Below are positions 1-6,090 of a DNA stretch of 7,102 nucleotides, piece by piece; the stretch's first letter is position 1, and each line of letters opens with the position of its first letter. The position numbers and the translations under genes were made by a program. A model generated the notes under the pieces. It was given only the letters and a program-made list of their open reading frames with translations. It ran no database searches and had not been told where the DNA came from. Origin of the DNA: Chloroflexota bacterium (GTDB taxonomy: Bacteria; Chloroflexota; Dehalococcoidia; UBA1151). The stretch is from positions 1 to 7,102 of the forward strand of contig JADFQR010000064.1 of assembly GCA_022561735.1 (NCBI GenBank), given 5' to 3'.

Positions 1-93
1 GTATCCGGCCAGAAACGCCCGCCGAGTTTAGCCTGTTTGCTCGATAAGGTCAGGTTTTCGCGCGTTTATCAACATACCCGCGCGTTCGAGCGA

Positions 94-396
94 TTAAGAC
101 TCGGCCACGTTGGCCGTGACGAGAAGGTGCTCGCACCAGTCTTCCGTGTTGTTGATGAACTGGTGCTTCACCCTGGGCGGGATGTAGACGGCGTCGCCTT
201 CCTTCACGTCAAACGTTTCACCATCCAGTTTCATCTGGCCGCTGCCGCGGATGAAGTAATACACCTGCTCCTGGTCCTCATGGCTGTGATAGTCGCCCGC
301 CTGGCCGCCCTGCATGCGGTGAAGGGTGAACCCCGCCATCCCCTGCAACGGCGCTTCGTCGGATGTCTTGCCCGGCCAGCCGGCGCTTCTGAACAT
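94..396 (-). CDS. Small cupin-fold protein (probable 5'-truncated reading frame)
   Basis: From the only ATG in this frame the product is 100 residues and is essentially one cupin barrel. Cupin motif 1 is visible as H37-S-H39 followed by E43 and a Gly51/Gly53 turn; motif 2 is G67-D-A-V-Y-I-P-P with H78 and N82. H37, H39, E43 and H78 match the usual four metal ligands, so a metal-binding cupin is likely. The substrate cannot be told; small stand-alone cupins may be enzymes or binding proteins. The gene lies downstream of pstB on the same strand, so it may be read by run-through from the pst operon. The ATG at 396 has no Shine-Dalgarno sequence, and cupin-like residues (DVVPYIGHDFAIIWP) are encoded upstream of it back to a TAG at 447-445. 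The true start was probably ATG at 475, in another frame (see next feature). Fold confidence is high; function and integrity are uncertain. Confidence 0.75.
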   Translation of the reverse strand: MFRSAGWPGKTSDEAPLQGMAGFTLHRMQGGQAGDYHSHEDQEQVYYFIRGSGQMKLDGETFDVKEGDAVYIPPRVKHQFINNTEDWCEHLLVTANVAES

Positions 397-475
397 GGGC
401 CAGATAATCGCGAAGTCATGCCCGATGTACGGGACGACGTCCTTCTAGTTCCGGCCAGTTCCGGATCACGGCCAT
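397..475 (-). other. Probable original 5' end of the cupin gene, out of frame
   Basis: An ATG at 475-473 follows a good ribosome-binding site (GAGGAG at 487-482, 6-base spacing) and begins MAVIRNWPELE. It then leaves the cupin frame near 447-440, while the cupin frame resumes as KDVVPYIGHDFAIIWP directly after an in-frame TAG (447-445). Joining the two needs one base lost or two gained around 449-440, giving a protein of about 126 residues. An 8-base direct repeat, AGTTCCGG at 447-454 and 457-464, lies at the junction and could promote slippage. This may be a true frameshift mutation or a sequencing/assembly error; the sequence alone cannot separate them. Confidence 0.55.
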
Positions 476-481
476 TGCGAG

Positions 482-487
482 CTCCTC
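482..487 (-). promoter_or_regulatory. Ribosome-binding site of the intact cupin start
   Basis: GAGGAG sits 6 bases upstream of the ATG at 475 and is among the better Shine-Dalgarno matches in the window. It argues that 475, not 396, was the native start of the cupin gene and so supports the frameshift reading. Confidence 0.55.
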
Positions 488-550
488 ACGCTCACGCGAC
501 TTGCCCCCTCATGCGGTAGACAAATGCGGGCGCCGGGCGAGAGTGTCGCG

Positions 551-1465
551 CTAACCGAACCGGCCGGTGATGTAGCCCTCTGTCCGGCTATCGTGCGGCG
601 TGCTGAACAGCTCGCGCGTAGAGGCGTACTCGATGAGCGTTCCGTGCCGGTGTTCGTCGGTCCACATCTGCGCCGTGTAGTCGGACACCCTGCCCGCCTG
701 TTGCATGTTGTGGGTGACGATTATTATCGTGTACCGATCTCGGAGCTCGCGGATCAGGTCTTCGATAGACAGCGTCGATATCGGGTCGAGCGCCGATGCG
801 GGTTCGTCCATCAGGATTATCTCCGGCTCGATCGCAAGCGCCCGGGCGATGCAAAGGCGCTGCTGTTGCCCGCCGGAAAGCCCGAGGGCGTTGTGGTCCA
901 ACCGGTCCTTCACTTCGTCCCACAGAGCGGCCTGGCGCAAGGCACGTTCTACAACCTCGTCCAGGTTGCGTTTCAACCCGTTGATCTTCAAACCAAAAGC
1001 TACGTTGTCGAAGATGGACTTCGGGAACGGGTTAGGCCGCTGGAACACCATGCCGATGCGGAAACGTACCTCGGTGGGATCAACCTCCGGTGCGTACAGG
1101 TCCTGGCCGTCAAATATCACCTTGCCGTCTACACGCGCCCCGGGGATCAGCTCATTCATCCGGTTCAGCGAACGCAGAAGGGTGCTTTTGCCGCAGCCTG
1201 ACGGGCCGATGATCGCCGTGACCTTGTTCCGTGGGAACTGCAGATCGGCGTCGTAAAGGGCTAACGTCTCGCCGTAATGCACGCGCAGGCCAACGGTCTC
1301 AAGTGCAACGTCAGCCGGGTCGAACCGCTCGACGTATCGCTCGCCTGCGTTCGTCGTGATGTCCCCGGCGCTCGTCGTGATATCAGGGCTTGATGAGGCC
1401 CGGGCCGGGTCGAACAACTGTGCCGTATCGGTGGTCCTGGTTCCGGACGTGTTTTCGGTGGTCAC
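551..1465 (-). CDS. pstB: Phosphate ABC transporter ATP-binding protein PstB
   Basis: Cytoplasmic ATPase of the PstSCAB high-affinity phosphate importer; two copies are expected to sit under PstC/PstA. The 304-residue product has every ABC landmark: Walker [10 protein letters not shown] at about 87-95, Q-loop in VFQRPNPFP (Q142), signature LSGGQQQR at 196-203, Walker B IILMDEP at 216-222, D-loop SALD at 224-227 and the switch histidine H252. The [12 protein letters not shown] stretch is typical of PstB rather than other ABC ATPases. The start is GTG, 3 bases after the pstA stop, with AGAGG at 1479-1475 (9-base spacing). PstB is usually about 250-260 residues; here about 50 polar, Thr/Ser/Asp-rich residues precede the ABC domain, including a tandem DITT(S/N)AG repeat. 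No internal ATG offers a better start, so the tail is probably real. Catalytic residues look intact. Confidence 0.97.
   Translation of the reverse strand: MTTENTSGTRTTDTAQLFDPARASSSPDITTSAGDITTNAGERYVERFDPADVALETVGLRVHYGETLALYDADLQFPRNKVTAIIGPSGCGKSTLLRSLNRMNELIPGARVDGKVIFDGQDLYAPEVDPTEVRFRIGMVFQRPNPFPKSIFDNVAFGLKINGLKRNLDEVVERALRQAALWDEVKDRLDHNALGLSGGQQQRLCIARALAIEPEIILMDEPASALDPISTLSIEDLIRELRDRYTIIIVTHNMQQAGRVSDYTAQMWTDEHRHGTLIEYASTRELFSTPHDSRTEGYITGRFG
1343..1384 (-). repeat. 21-bp imperfect tandem repeat in the pstB N-terminal tail
   Basis: Two adjacent 21-base units (1343-1363 and 1364-1384) match at 17 of 21 positions and encode DITTSAG followed by DITTNAG. The unit is a multiple of three, so copy-number change would keep the frame. 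It lies before the ABC domain, in a segment that is not conserved in PstB. Confidence 0.7.
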
Positions 1466-1468
1466 AAC

Positions 1469-2440
1469 TTAATACCTCTGCTGGTAGCGGTTGCGGATCC
1501 AGATGGCGATGGAGTTCATCGACAACAGGACAGCGAGTAGAACGATGATCCCGGCGGATGCCACCGCCTGGAAGCCGGGTTGCGGCAGTGACACCCAGTT
1601 GAATATCTGTACCGGTAGCACGGTGAAACGGTCGCCCGGTGAAGTTGGGATGAACGTGAGGAATACAAGTGAGCTGATCATCAGCATCGGGGCGGCCTCG
1701 CCGACAGCGCGCGAAAGCGCCAGGATGATGCCGCTCATGATTCCCGGGATGGCCAGCGGCAACACCACCGTCTTGACCACCTGCCACCGGTTGGCGCCGA
1801 GCGCGAACGCGGCGTCACGGAACTCTCCCGGAACCGCCTTGAGGGCCTCCTGGGACACGATGATGACTATCGGCAGCACCAGCAGCGTCATCGTGAGCGA
1901 GCCCGCAAGAATGGACCTGTTTAGAGCGAACGCCTGGACGAACAACGCCAGGCCAAGGATTCCGTAGATGATCGAGGGTACGCCGGCGAGGTTCGCTATG
2001 TTGAGCTGCACAAGCCTGGTGAGCCAGTTATCCGGTGCGAACTCCTCCAGGTAGATCGCCGTTCCAACGCCTATGGGGATGGCGAAAGCGGCCGTGCCAA
2101 GGGTTATCCAGATCGTCCCGAAAAGCGCTGCCCTGATCCCGGACTCCCCGGGATGCCGGGACGGGTAACTGTTGATGAAATTGAAGTCGAGCGCACCCAG
2201 TCCATCCGTGAGGACATCAATGACCAGCGCCGCCAGCGCCAGGACGCCGATGGCGACCGATGCGAAGAACAGCACGAAGAAGAGTCTGTCCCGCCACAGG
2301 CGCCAGCTGGACCGGGTTGTCACCACGCCCGATGGCGGAGTCGGCCCGGGGTCACGCCCGGGGTCACGAGAGCGGGTGGCAACGGCGGGGATCTGTCCCG
2401 TTCCCGTGCCGGTTCCCGGCGGAGGTTGTTGCCGTTCCAT
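1469..2440 (-). CDS. pstA: Phosphate ABC transporter permease PstA
   Basis: Inner-membrane permease subunit pairing with PstC to form the phosphate channel. From the ATG at 2440 the product is 323 residues. A Pro/Gly/Thr-rich N-terminus of about 45 residues (with GTGTGTG and RDPGRDPG) precedes TM1 at about 53-77. The MetI-like permease core follows, with further hydrophobic segments near 105-135, 155-172, 177-200, 235-263 and 295-316. The cytoplasmic loop that docks on PstB is clear at about 208-234 (RDAAFALGANRW...LPLAIPGI), the family's EAA motif. The start at 2440 is preferred over an in-frame codon at 2473 because GGAGAGG lies 5 bases upstream and its A overlaps the pstC TGA (TGATG), a standard coupling arrangement. 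The protein ends NRYQQRY, and its last codons supply the AGAGG used by pstB. Confidence 0.96.
   Translation of the reverse strand: MERQQPPPGTGTGTGQIPAVATRSRDPGRDPGPTPPSGVVTTRSSWRLWRDRLFFVLFFASVAIGVLALAALVIDVLTDGLGALDFNFINSYPSRHPGESGIRAALFGTIWITLGTAAFAIPIGVGTAIYLEEFAPDNWLTRLVQLNIANLAGVPSIIYGILGLALFVQAFALNRSILAGSLTMTLLVLPIVIIVSQEALKAVPGEFRDAAFALGANRWQVVKTVVLPLAIPGIMSGIILALSRAVGEAAPMLMISSLVFLTFIPTSPGDRFTVLPVQIFNWVSLPQPGFQAVASAGIIVLLAVLLSMNSIAIWIRNRYQQRY
2345..2368 (-). repeat. Perfect 12-bp tandem duplication in the pstA N-terminal tail
   Basis: CCCGGGGTCACG (plus-strand reading) occurs twice back to back at 2345-2356 and 2357-2368, giving the RDPGRDPG run. The unit keeps the reading frame and lies before the first membrane segment. 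Confidence 0.8.
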
Positions 2441-3414
2441 CAATACCTCTCCGTGTATCGGCGGACGACCCATCGCCCGAAGATGTTCATCGCCAGCGTC
2501 ATGAGGAACAACAGGAACGCGACGGCGAAGATGGTCTTGAAGACGAGCGTTCCCTGCGGCGTTTCACCGAGCGATACCTGCACGATGTAGGCCGTCATCG
2601 TCTGGATGCTCTCAAGGGGGTTGATGGTGAGATTTGGCGTGGCGCCGGCAGCGATGGTGACGATCAGCGTCTCACCTATGGCCCGGGACAGGGCCAGGAT
2701 GAATGACGCCACGATGCCGGGCAGGGCCGCCGGGACCACGACCTTTGTGGCGACCTCAAACCTCGTGGCTCCAAGCGCATACGCTGCGTCGCGCAACTCA
2801 CGGGGCACGGCCACCATGGCGTCTTCGCTCAAGGTTGACACCATCGGCATGATCATCAACCCCATCACGATGCCCGCGCTCAGGACGTTGAAGATGACCG
2901 GGATGGGCAGGATGGACTGGAGAATCGGCGTTACGAAGGACAGCGCGAAAAATCCGTAAACCACCGTCGGGATGCCGGCCAGCACTTCCAGGACCGGCTT
3001 GAGGATGCGCCGCACGCGGTCAGGGGCGTACTCCGACAGGTAGATCGCAGCGCCCAGTCCCAGGCTGAGTGCGACGATTCCGGCGATTCCGGCGGCGAGC
3101 AGCGTTCCGGCGACGAGCGGGAGAACGCCAAACGACTGAGGCTCGAACAGGGGAGCCCACTTGGTCCCGGTGACAAATTCCCAGACCGATACAATCTGAA
3201 AGAACCCGTAAGTCTCTTTCAGCAGGGTGAAGATGATGCCGATCGTCGTCAGAACGGAAACGAGGGCGGCCGCCTTGAGTATCCACACGACGATCGACTG
3301 CTCGGCGCGTATCCAGCGCCTTGCCTGACGACGTATCTCCAGGGTCGTGACGGAGCCCGGAGCGCCCGGGGGGTCCGGGCCGGCCCTGCCGCCCGCCTGG
3401 TTCAGTGACGCCAT
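2440..3414 (-). CDS. pstC: Phosphate ABC transporter permease PstC
   Basis: Partner permease of PstA in the inner membrane. The 324-residue product begins MASLNQ with a short Gly/Pro-rich tail (about 20 residues) and a basic stretch (RRQARRWIR, 28-36). TM1 follows at about 41-65, with further hydrophobic segments around 97-126, 139-165, 178-194, 228-257 and 291-312. The PstB-docking loop is at about 209-234 ([16 protein letters not shown] then LPGI), and ALSRAIGET at 241-249 is typical of PstC/PstA permeases. The ATG at 3414 has AAGGA six bases upstream and lies 10 bases after the pstS stop. A longer in-frame reading from TTG at 3504 would overlap pstS by about 80 bases with no membrane or domain content and is not favoured. 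The stop overlaps the pstA start by one base, implying translational coupling. Confidence 0.96.
   Translation of the reverse strand: MASLNQAGGRAGPDPPGAPGSVTTLEIRRQARRWIRAEQSIVVWILKAAALVSVLTTIGIIFTLLKETYGFFQIVSVWEFVTGTKWAPLFEPQSFGVLPLVAGTLLAAGIAGIVALSLGLGAAIYLSEYAPDRVRRILKPVLEVLAGIPTVVYGFFALSFVTPILQSILPIPVIFNVLSAGIVMGLMIMPMVSTLSEDAMVAVPRELRDAAYALGATRFEVATKVVVPAALPGIVASFILALSRAIGETLIVTIAAGATPNLTINPLESIQTMTAYIVQVSLGETPQGTLVFKTIFAVAFLLFLMTLAMNIFGRWVVRRYTERY
2446..2452 (-). promoter_or_regulatory. pstA ribosome-binding site inside pstC
   Basis: GGAGAGG, 5 bases before the pstA ATG at 2440, lies wholly in the last codons of pstC (Glu-Arg-Tyr). It decides the pstA start. A matching AGAGGTATT arrangement occurs at the pstA-pstB junction. 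Confidence 0.75.
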
Positions 3415-3420
3415 GACTGG

Positions 3421-3425
3421 TCCTT
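3421..3425 (-). promoter_or_regulatory. pstC ribosome-binding site
   Basis: AAGGA overlaps the last base of the pstS TGA and stands 6 bases before the pstC ATG at 3414. It supports this start over the longer frame from 3504. Confidence 0.7.
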
Positions 3426-4384
3426 CATCTGGCCGTCCGTCCCACTGCATCGACCACGGCCCGGCCATCGTCGTACAGGGCTTCTGGTAACGGGACGTAT
3501 CCAACTTCCTGTACCAGCGCGGTGGCGTTGTCCAGGTAGAAGTTCACAAACTCCACCACCTCGACGCGCTGGAGGGAAGCCACGTTAACGTAAATGAACA
3601 TCGGCCGGGACAATGGTGAGTAACTGCCGTCATTTATCGTTTGCGGAGACGGATAAATACAGCCGGAACCTGAGTCAACGGCGATCAATTTCAACCGGTC
3701 CGGGCTTGACGAGTAGAACGCGAACCCGAAGTAACCGAGGGCGTTCTTGTCACCCGCGACGCCCCGGATCAACACATTGTCGTCCGCGCTTGCACTGTAG
3801 TCTGAACGGCTGGCGTCCTCTTTACCGACGATCGCCAGTGTGAAGTAGTCGAACGTGCCGGAGTCTGTATCCGGGCCATACAGGCGAAATTTCCGGTCGG
3901 GGAAGCCGTCGCGTACTTCGCTCCACCTGTCCACCTGGCTCCCCGGCTCCCAGATTGACCGCAACTCGGCGGTGGTCAGGCACTCCAGGAAGCGGTTGGC
4001 AGGATTGGCCACCAACGAGAGACCGTCAAATCCCACCGCGATCTCGATGAACTCGACCCCGTTTTCAGCGGCCGTTTCGATCTCGATCGCCTTGATGGAG
4101 CGCGAGGCATTGGAGATGTCGGTCTCGCCGACTACGAACCGCTTGAAGCCGCCTCCGGTTCCCGACACGCCGACCGGCACCCGCACGTTCGGGTGAACCT
4201 TGCGGAACTCCTCGGCCACAGCCTGGGAGATCGGGAACACGGTGCTGGACCCGTCGATTTCGATGGTCCCCGTCAACGTGGAATCCGTTGCCAGGAGTCC
4301 CGCGTCGGGCTCGTGCATACCCAGTGCGACGACCCCGGCGACAACGGTGATCCCAAGTACAAGCGCCACGTAACGCGTTCGCAA
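3425..4384 (-). CDS. pstS: Phosphate-binding protein PstS
   Basis: Extracytoplasmic receptor that binds inorganic phosphate and delivers it to PstC/PstA. The 319-residue product has the phosphate-pocket motifs of the PstS family: DGSSTVFPI at 44-52, SGTGGG at 74-79, TDISNASR at 88-95 and DSGTFDYF at 174-181. The N-terminus (Arg2, Arg4, then a hydrophobic run at about 6-22) looks like a signal peptide or uncleaved anchor. It lacks a lipobox cysteine, so the protein is probably secreted or periplasmic rather than a lipoprotein. C135 and C242 are the only cysteines and could form a disulphide. The start is TTG, with GGAG 10 bases upstream and an in-frame TAA two codons before it; a GTG five codons later would remove the positive n-region. 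Promoter and Pho-box-like sequences lie upstream, and pstC follows after 10 bases. Confidence 0.95.
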   Translation of the reverse strand: MRTRYVALVLGITVVAGVVALGMHEPDAGLLATDSTLTGTIEIDGSSTVFPISQAVAEEFRKVHPNVRVPVGVSGTGGGFKRFVVGETDISNASRSIKAIEIETAAENGVEFIEIAVGFDGLSLVANPANRFLECLTTAELRSIWEPGSQVDRWSEVRDGFPDRKFRLYGPDTDSGTFDYFTLAIVGKEDASRSDYSASADDNVLIRGVAGDKNALGYFGFAFYSSSPDRLKLIAVDSGSGCIYPSPQTINDGSYSPLSRPMFIYVNVASLQRVEVVEFVNFYLDNATALVQEVGYVPLPEALYDDGRAVVDAVGRTAR

Positions 4385-4440
4385 GCTTTACCGTCTCCAT
4401 GGCCGACAGCCCCGCGGTCGACAGATTTTCGTCTGGCGGC

Positions 4441-4470
4441 TCGATGCGCTGTGTCCGCGCGACGCATCGA
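4441..4470 (-). other. Stem-loop in the pstS leader
   Basis: Perfect 8-bp arms TCGATGCG (4441-4448) and CGCATCGA (4463-4470) enclose a 14-base loop. If the promoter at 4503-4530 is right, this folds in the pstS 5' untranslated region about 55 bases before the TTG start. No U-run follows, so it is not a terminator; a role in mRNA stability or translation is possible but unproven. Confidence 0.45.
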
Positions 4471-4502
4471 TGGGAATCATGTCCCGGGGATTCGCGTAGC
4501 GG

Positions 4503-4530
4503 TTTATCGGCAAGCACCGGTCTCGTTAAA
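4503..4530 (-). promoter_or_regulatory. Candidate pstS promoter
   Basis: Read on the minus strand, TTTAAC (4530-4525) as -35, a 16-base spacer and GATAAA (4508-4503) as -10 give a plausible sigma-70-type promoter, weak in both boxes. The -35 lies inside the proximal Pho-box repeat, as in activator-dependent Pho promoters. A start near 4496 would give a leader of roughly 110 bases. Confidence 0.45.
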
Positions 4531-4549
4531 CGACGGTTAAACGAGACCG
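4518..4549 (-). promoter_or_regulatory. Pho-box-like direct repeat within a 10-bp inverted repeat, upstream of pstS
   Basis: On the minus strand TCGTTTAAC occurs twice exactly 11 bases apart (plus-strand GTTAAACGA at 4525-4533 and 4536-4544). Two direct repeats with 11-base period are the hallmark of PhoB/PhoP sites. The TTTAAC core with 5-base spacing resembles the TTAACA-type box of Bacillus PhoP and the cyanobacterial PyTTAAPyPy box more than E. coli CTGTCAT. The repeats sit inside perfect 10-base inverted arms, CGGTCTCGTT (4518-4527) and AACGAGACCG (4540-4549). The site is about 140 bases upstream of pstS, overlapping the candidate -35. Binding by this window's PhoB is inferred. Confidence 0.7.
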
Positions 4550-4634
4550 ATGATCGGCCGCGGGTCCGGGTCGTTCAGGGGTCAGGGTCCCCGGGGTTCG
4601 ACACCAGGAAAAGGGGCAAAGTCGTCGGATTTCG

Positions 4635-6056
4635 TTAATCGGTAGACACTGGATCCTGGTCGGGCTCGAGGGACTGCTCGAGAGGGAACGTGACCGTGAA
4701 CGTGGACCCTCGTCCCGGGGCGCTCTGGACGCTAACTTCCGCGCCGTGCGCCTGCGCTATGTGCTTCACGATCGCAAGGCCGATCCCGGTTCCGCCGTCG
4801 GCTCGGGAAGCATCAACTTTGTAGAAACGTTCAAAAACGTGCGGGATGTACTCGACCTCGATGCCCCGGCCGGTGTCGGTGACCGAAAGCCTCGTGCCTT
4901 CCGAAGTCCGCTCGATCACCACGCTTACCTCGTCGCCCTCGTTGGAGGCGTGGACGGCATTGGACACCAGATTGCTCACCACCTGGCTGATCATCACGCG
5001 GTCTGCGGTTACCGCAGGCAGGCTCTCCGGCGAAACGGAAGTGAGCTTGACGCCCGCCCTCTCCGCGATGGGGCGGATACGGTCCAGCTCTTCGATGACG
5101 ATATCCGGCAGGCTTATCGGCGCGAGGTGCATCGGCGCCTGTCCCGTTTCCAGGCGGGACAACTCGAGCATGTCGGAGATCATCACCTCCATCCGGCGAA
5201 CGTTGTCGTCGATGTGGTCGAGGAACCCGGATGCCGCCTCGGGATCGTTCAGCGCTCCCAGTTGCAGGGTTTCTGCGGATGCTCGTATCGCCGCCAGCGG
5301 AGTGCGCAACTCATGTGATGCGTTTGATACGAACTCTGAGCGCGTCACGTCCACCCGGCGCAGTTCTGTTAGGTCGTTGAGGAGAACAAGCGCACGGCTC
5401 CTGTCGCGCACCGGTTCATCGCCGGAGGATTCGCTGGTCAGCGGGATGGCCACAACGTTGAGGAATCTCCGCGAGCCGAGAAGTTCCACCTGGCCCTGGG
5501 TAAGTTTGCGTTCCGTTGCACATACGGTGATGACGCGGAGCACTTCATGATCCCGGTTCAGTGTCACCATGCGATCGCCCGGTCGGAACTCCGGTGGGGC
5601 GTCGAGCATTGTCAGCGCCGCCGGGTTCGCCAGCTCAACGATCCCGTCTTCATCCACGACAAGGACGCCGTCCGTCATCGTGTTGAGGATCGAAGAAAGC
5701 CGGATACGCTCCGAGCCCTCGAATTCAAGGGCCACCCGGAGCCTGGCGATCAACTCGTTGAGGGTGGCCGATGCTTCCGCGACTTCCGGCGGGCCGCCCA
5801 CGCGCGCCCGCGCCGTGTAGTCGCCATCGACGGCGCGTCGGCCGACGGCTGCCAGCCGTGCGACGCCACCGGCGAGCCGCCCGGCCATGATCCATGACGA
5901 GACAAGGCCCAGCAGAGACACAGTTACGACCACGGTGATTACCGGGGTGGCGTCTCCAGAGGCGCCGCTCGCCGTCAGGCCGACAAGCGCGCTAGCGGCC
6001 GCCGTAAGCCCGGATGCCGCCAGCGTAAAGCGCGCCTTCAGGCTGAGTTTCTTCAT
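4635..6056 (-). CDS. phoR: Phosphate-regulon sensor histidine kinase PhoR
   Basis: Membrane histidine kinase expected to phosphorylate, and in high phosphate dephosphorylate, PhoB. From ATG at 6056 the product is 473 residues. In order: TM1 about 10-27, an external loop of only about 11 residues, TM2 about 39-58, HAMP about 59-107, PAS about 118-235 (ILNTMTDGVLVVDEDG), HisKA with phospho-acceptor H248 in SHELRTP, and an HATPase domain. The last has N-box N362/N366, G1 DTGRG at 394-398, F-box FERFYK near 408 and G2 GGTGIGLAI at 421-429. TM-HAMP-PAS with almost no external domain is the PhoR plan and suggests sensing via the transporter or PhoU rather than direct ligand binding. An in-frame TTG at 6113 lies inside phoB and adds a polar segment; ATG 6056 followed by MKKLSLKARF is favoured, though its ribosome-binding site (GGGAA) is weak. 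It lies 34 bases after phoB. Confidence 0.92.
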   Translation of the reverse strand: MKKLSLKARFTLAASGLTAAASALVGLTASGASGDATPVITVVVTVSLLGLVSSWIMAGRLAGGVARLAAVGRRAVDGDYTARARVGGPPEVAEASATLNELIARLRVALEFEGSERIRLSSILNTMTDGVLVVDEDGIVELANPAALTMLDAPPEFRPGDRMVTLNRDHEVLRVITVCATERKLTQGQVELLGSRRFLNVVAIPLTSESSGDEPVRDRSRALVLLNDLTELRRVDVTRSEFVSNASHELRTPLAAIRASAETLQLGALNDPEAASGFLDHIDDNVRRMEVMISDMLELSRLETGQAPMHLAPISLPDIVIEELDRIRPIAERAGVKLTSVSPESLPAVTADRVMISQVVSNLVSNAVHASNEGDEVSVVIERTSEGTRLSVTDTGRGIEVEYIPHVFERFYKVDASRADGGTGIGLAIVKHIAQAHGAEVSVQSAPGRGSTFTVTFPLEQSLEPDQDPVSTD

Positions 6057-6090
6057 TACGTTCCCGGCGTACCGGGCGGGATGCCGGAAA

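Noticed and set aside
59..86. Short direct repeat CGCGCGTT near the left edge
   Set aside because: Eight bases of low-complexity CG sequence in GC-rich DNA; no gene or element context. Nothing else is visible in 1-93.
102..116. Possible terminator hairpin at the end of the cupin gene (CGGCCA-CGT-TGGCCG)
   Set aside because: The 6-bp stem lies inside the coding region and no U-run follows on the minus strand.
37..519. 160-residue plus-strand open frame over the cupin gene
   Set aside because: It is the antisense of the cupin coding region and has no recognisable domain, while the minus strand shows complete cupin motifs.
524..1201. 225-residue plus-strand open frame over pstB
   Set aside because: Lies antisense to the Walker A, signature and Walker B motifs of pstB; typical shadow frame in GC-rich DNA.
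1469..2473. Longer pstA starting at 2473
   Set aside because: The ATG at 2440 has GGAGAGG at ideal spacing and the usual one-base stop/start overlap with pstC.
2440..3504. Longer pstC starting at TTG 3504
   Set aside because: Adds 30 residues overlapping pstS with no ribosome-binding site advantage; ATG 3414 with AAGGA six bases upstream is better.
4591..4610. tRNA T-arm-like GGGGTTCGACACCA sequence downstream of phoR
   Set aside because: No acceptor, D or anticodon arms can be found around it, and the flanking stem pairs poorly.
4551..4634. Terminator after phoR
   Set aside because: The GC-rich runs form only short 4-bp stems with no following U-tract, so no intrinsic terminator can be supported.
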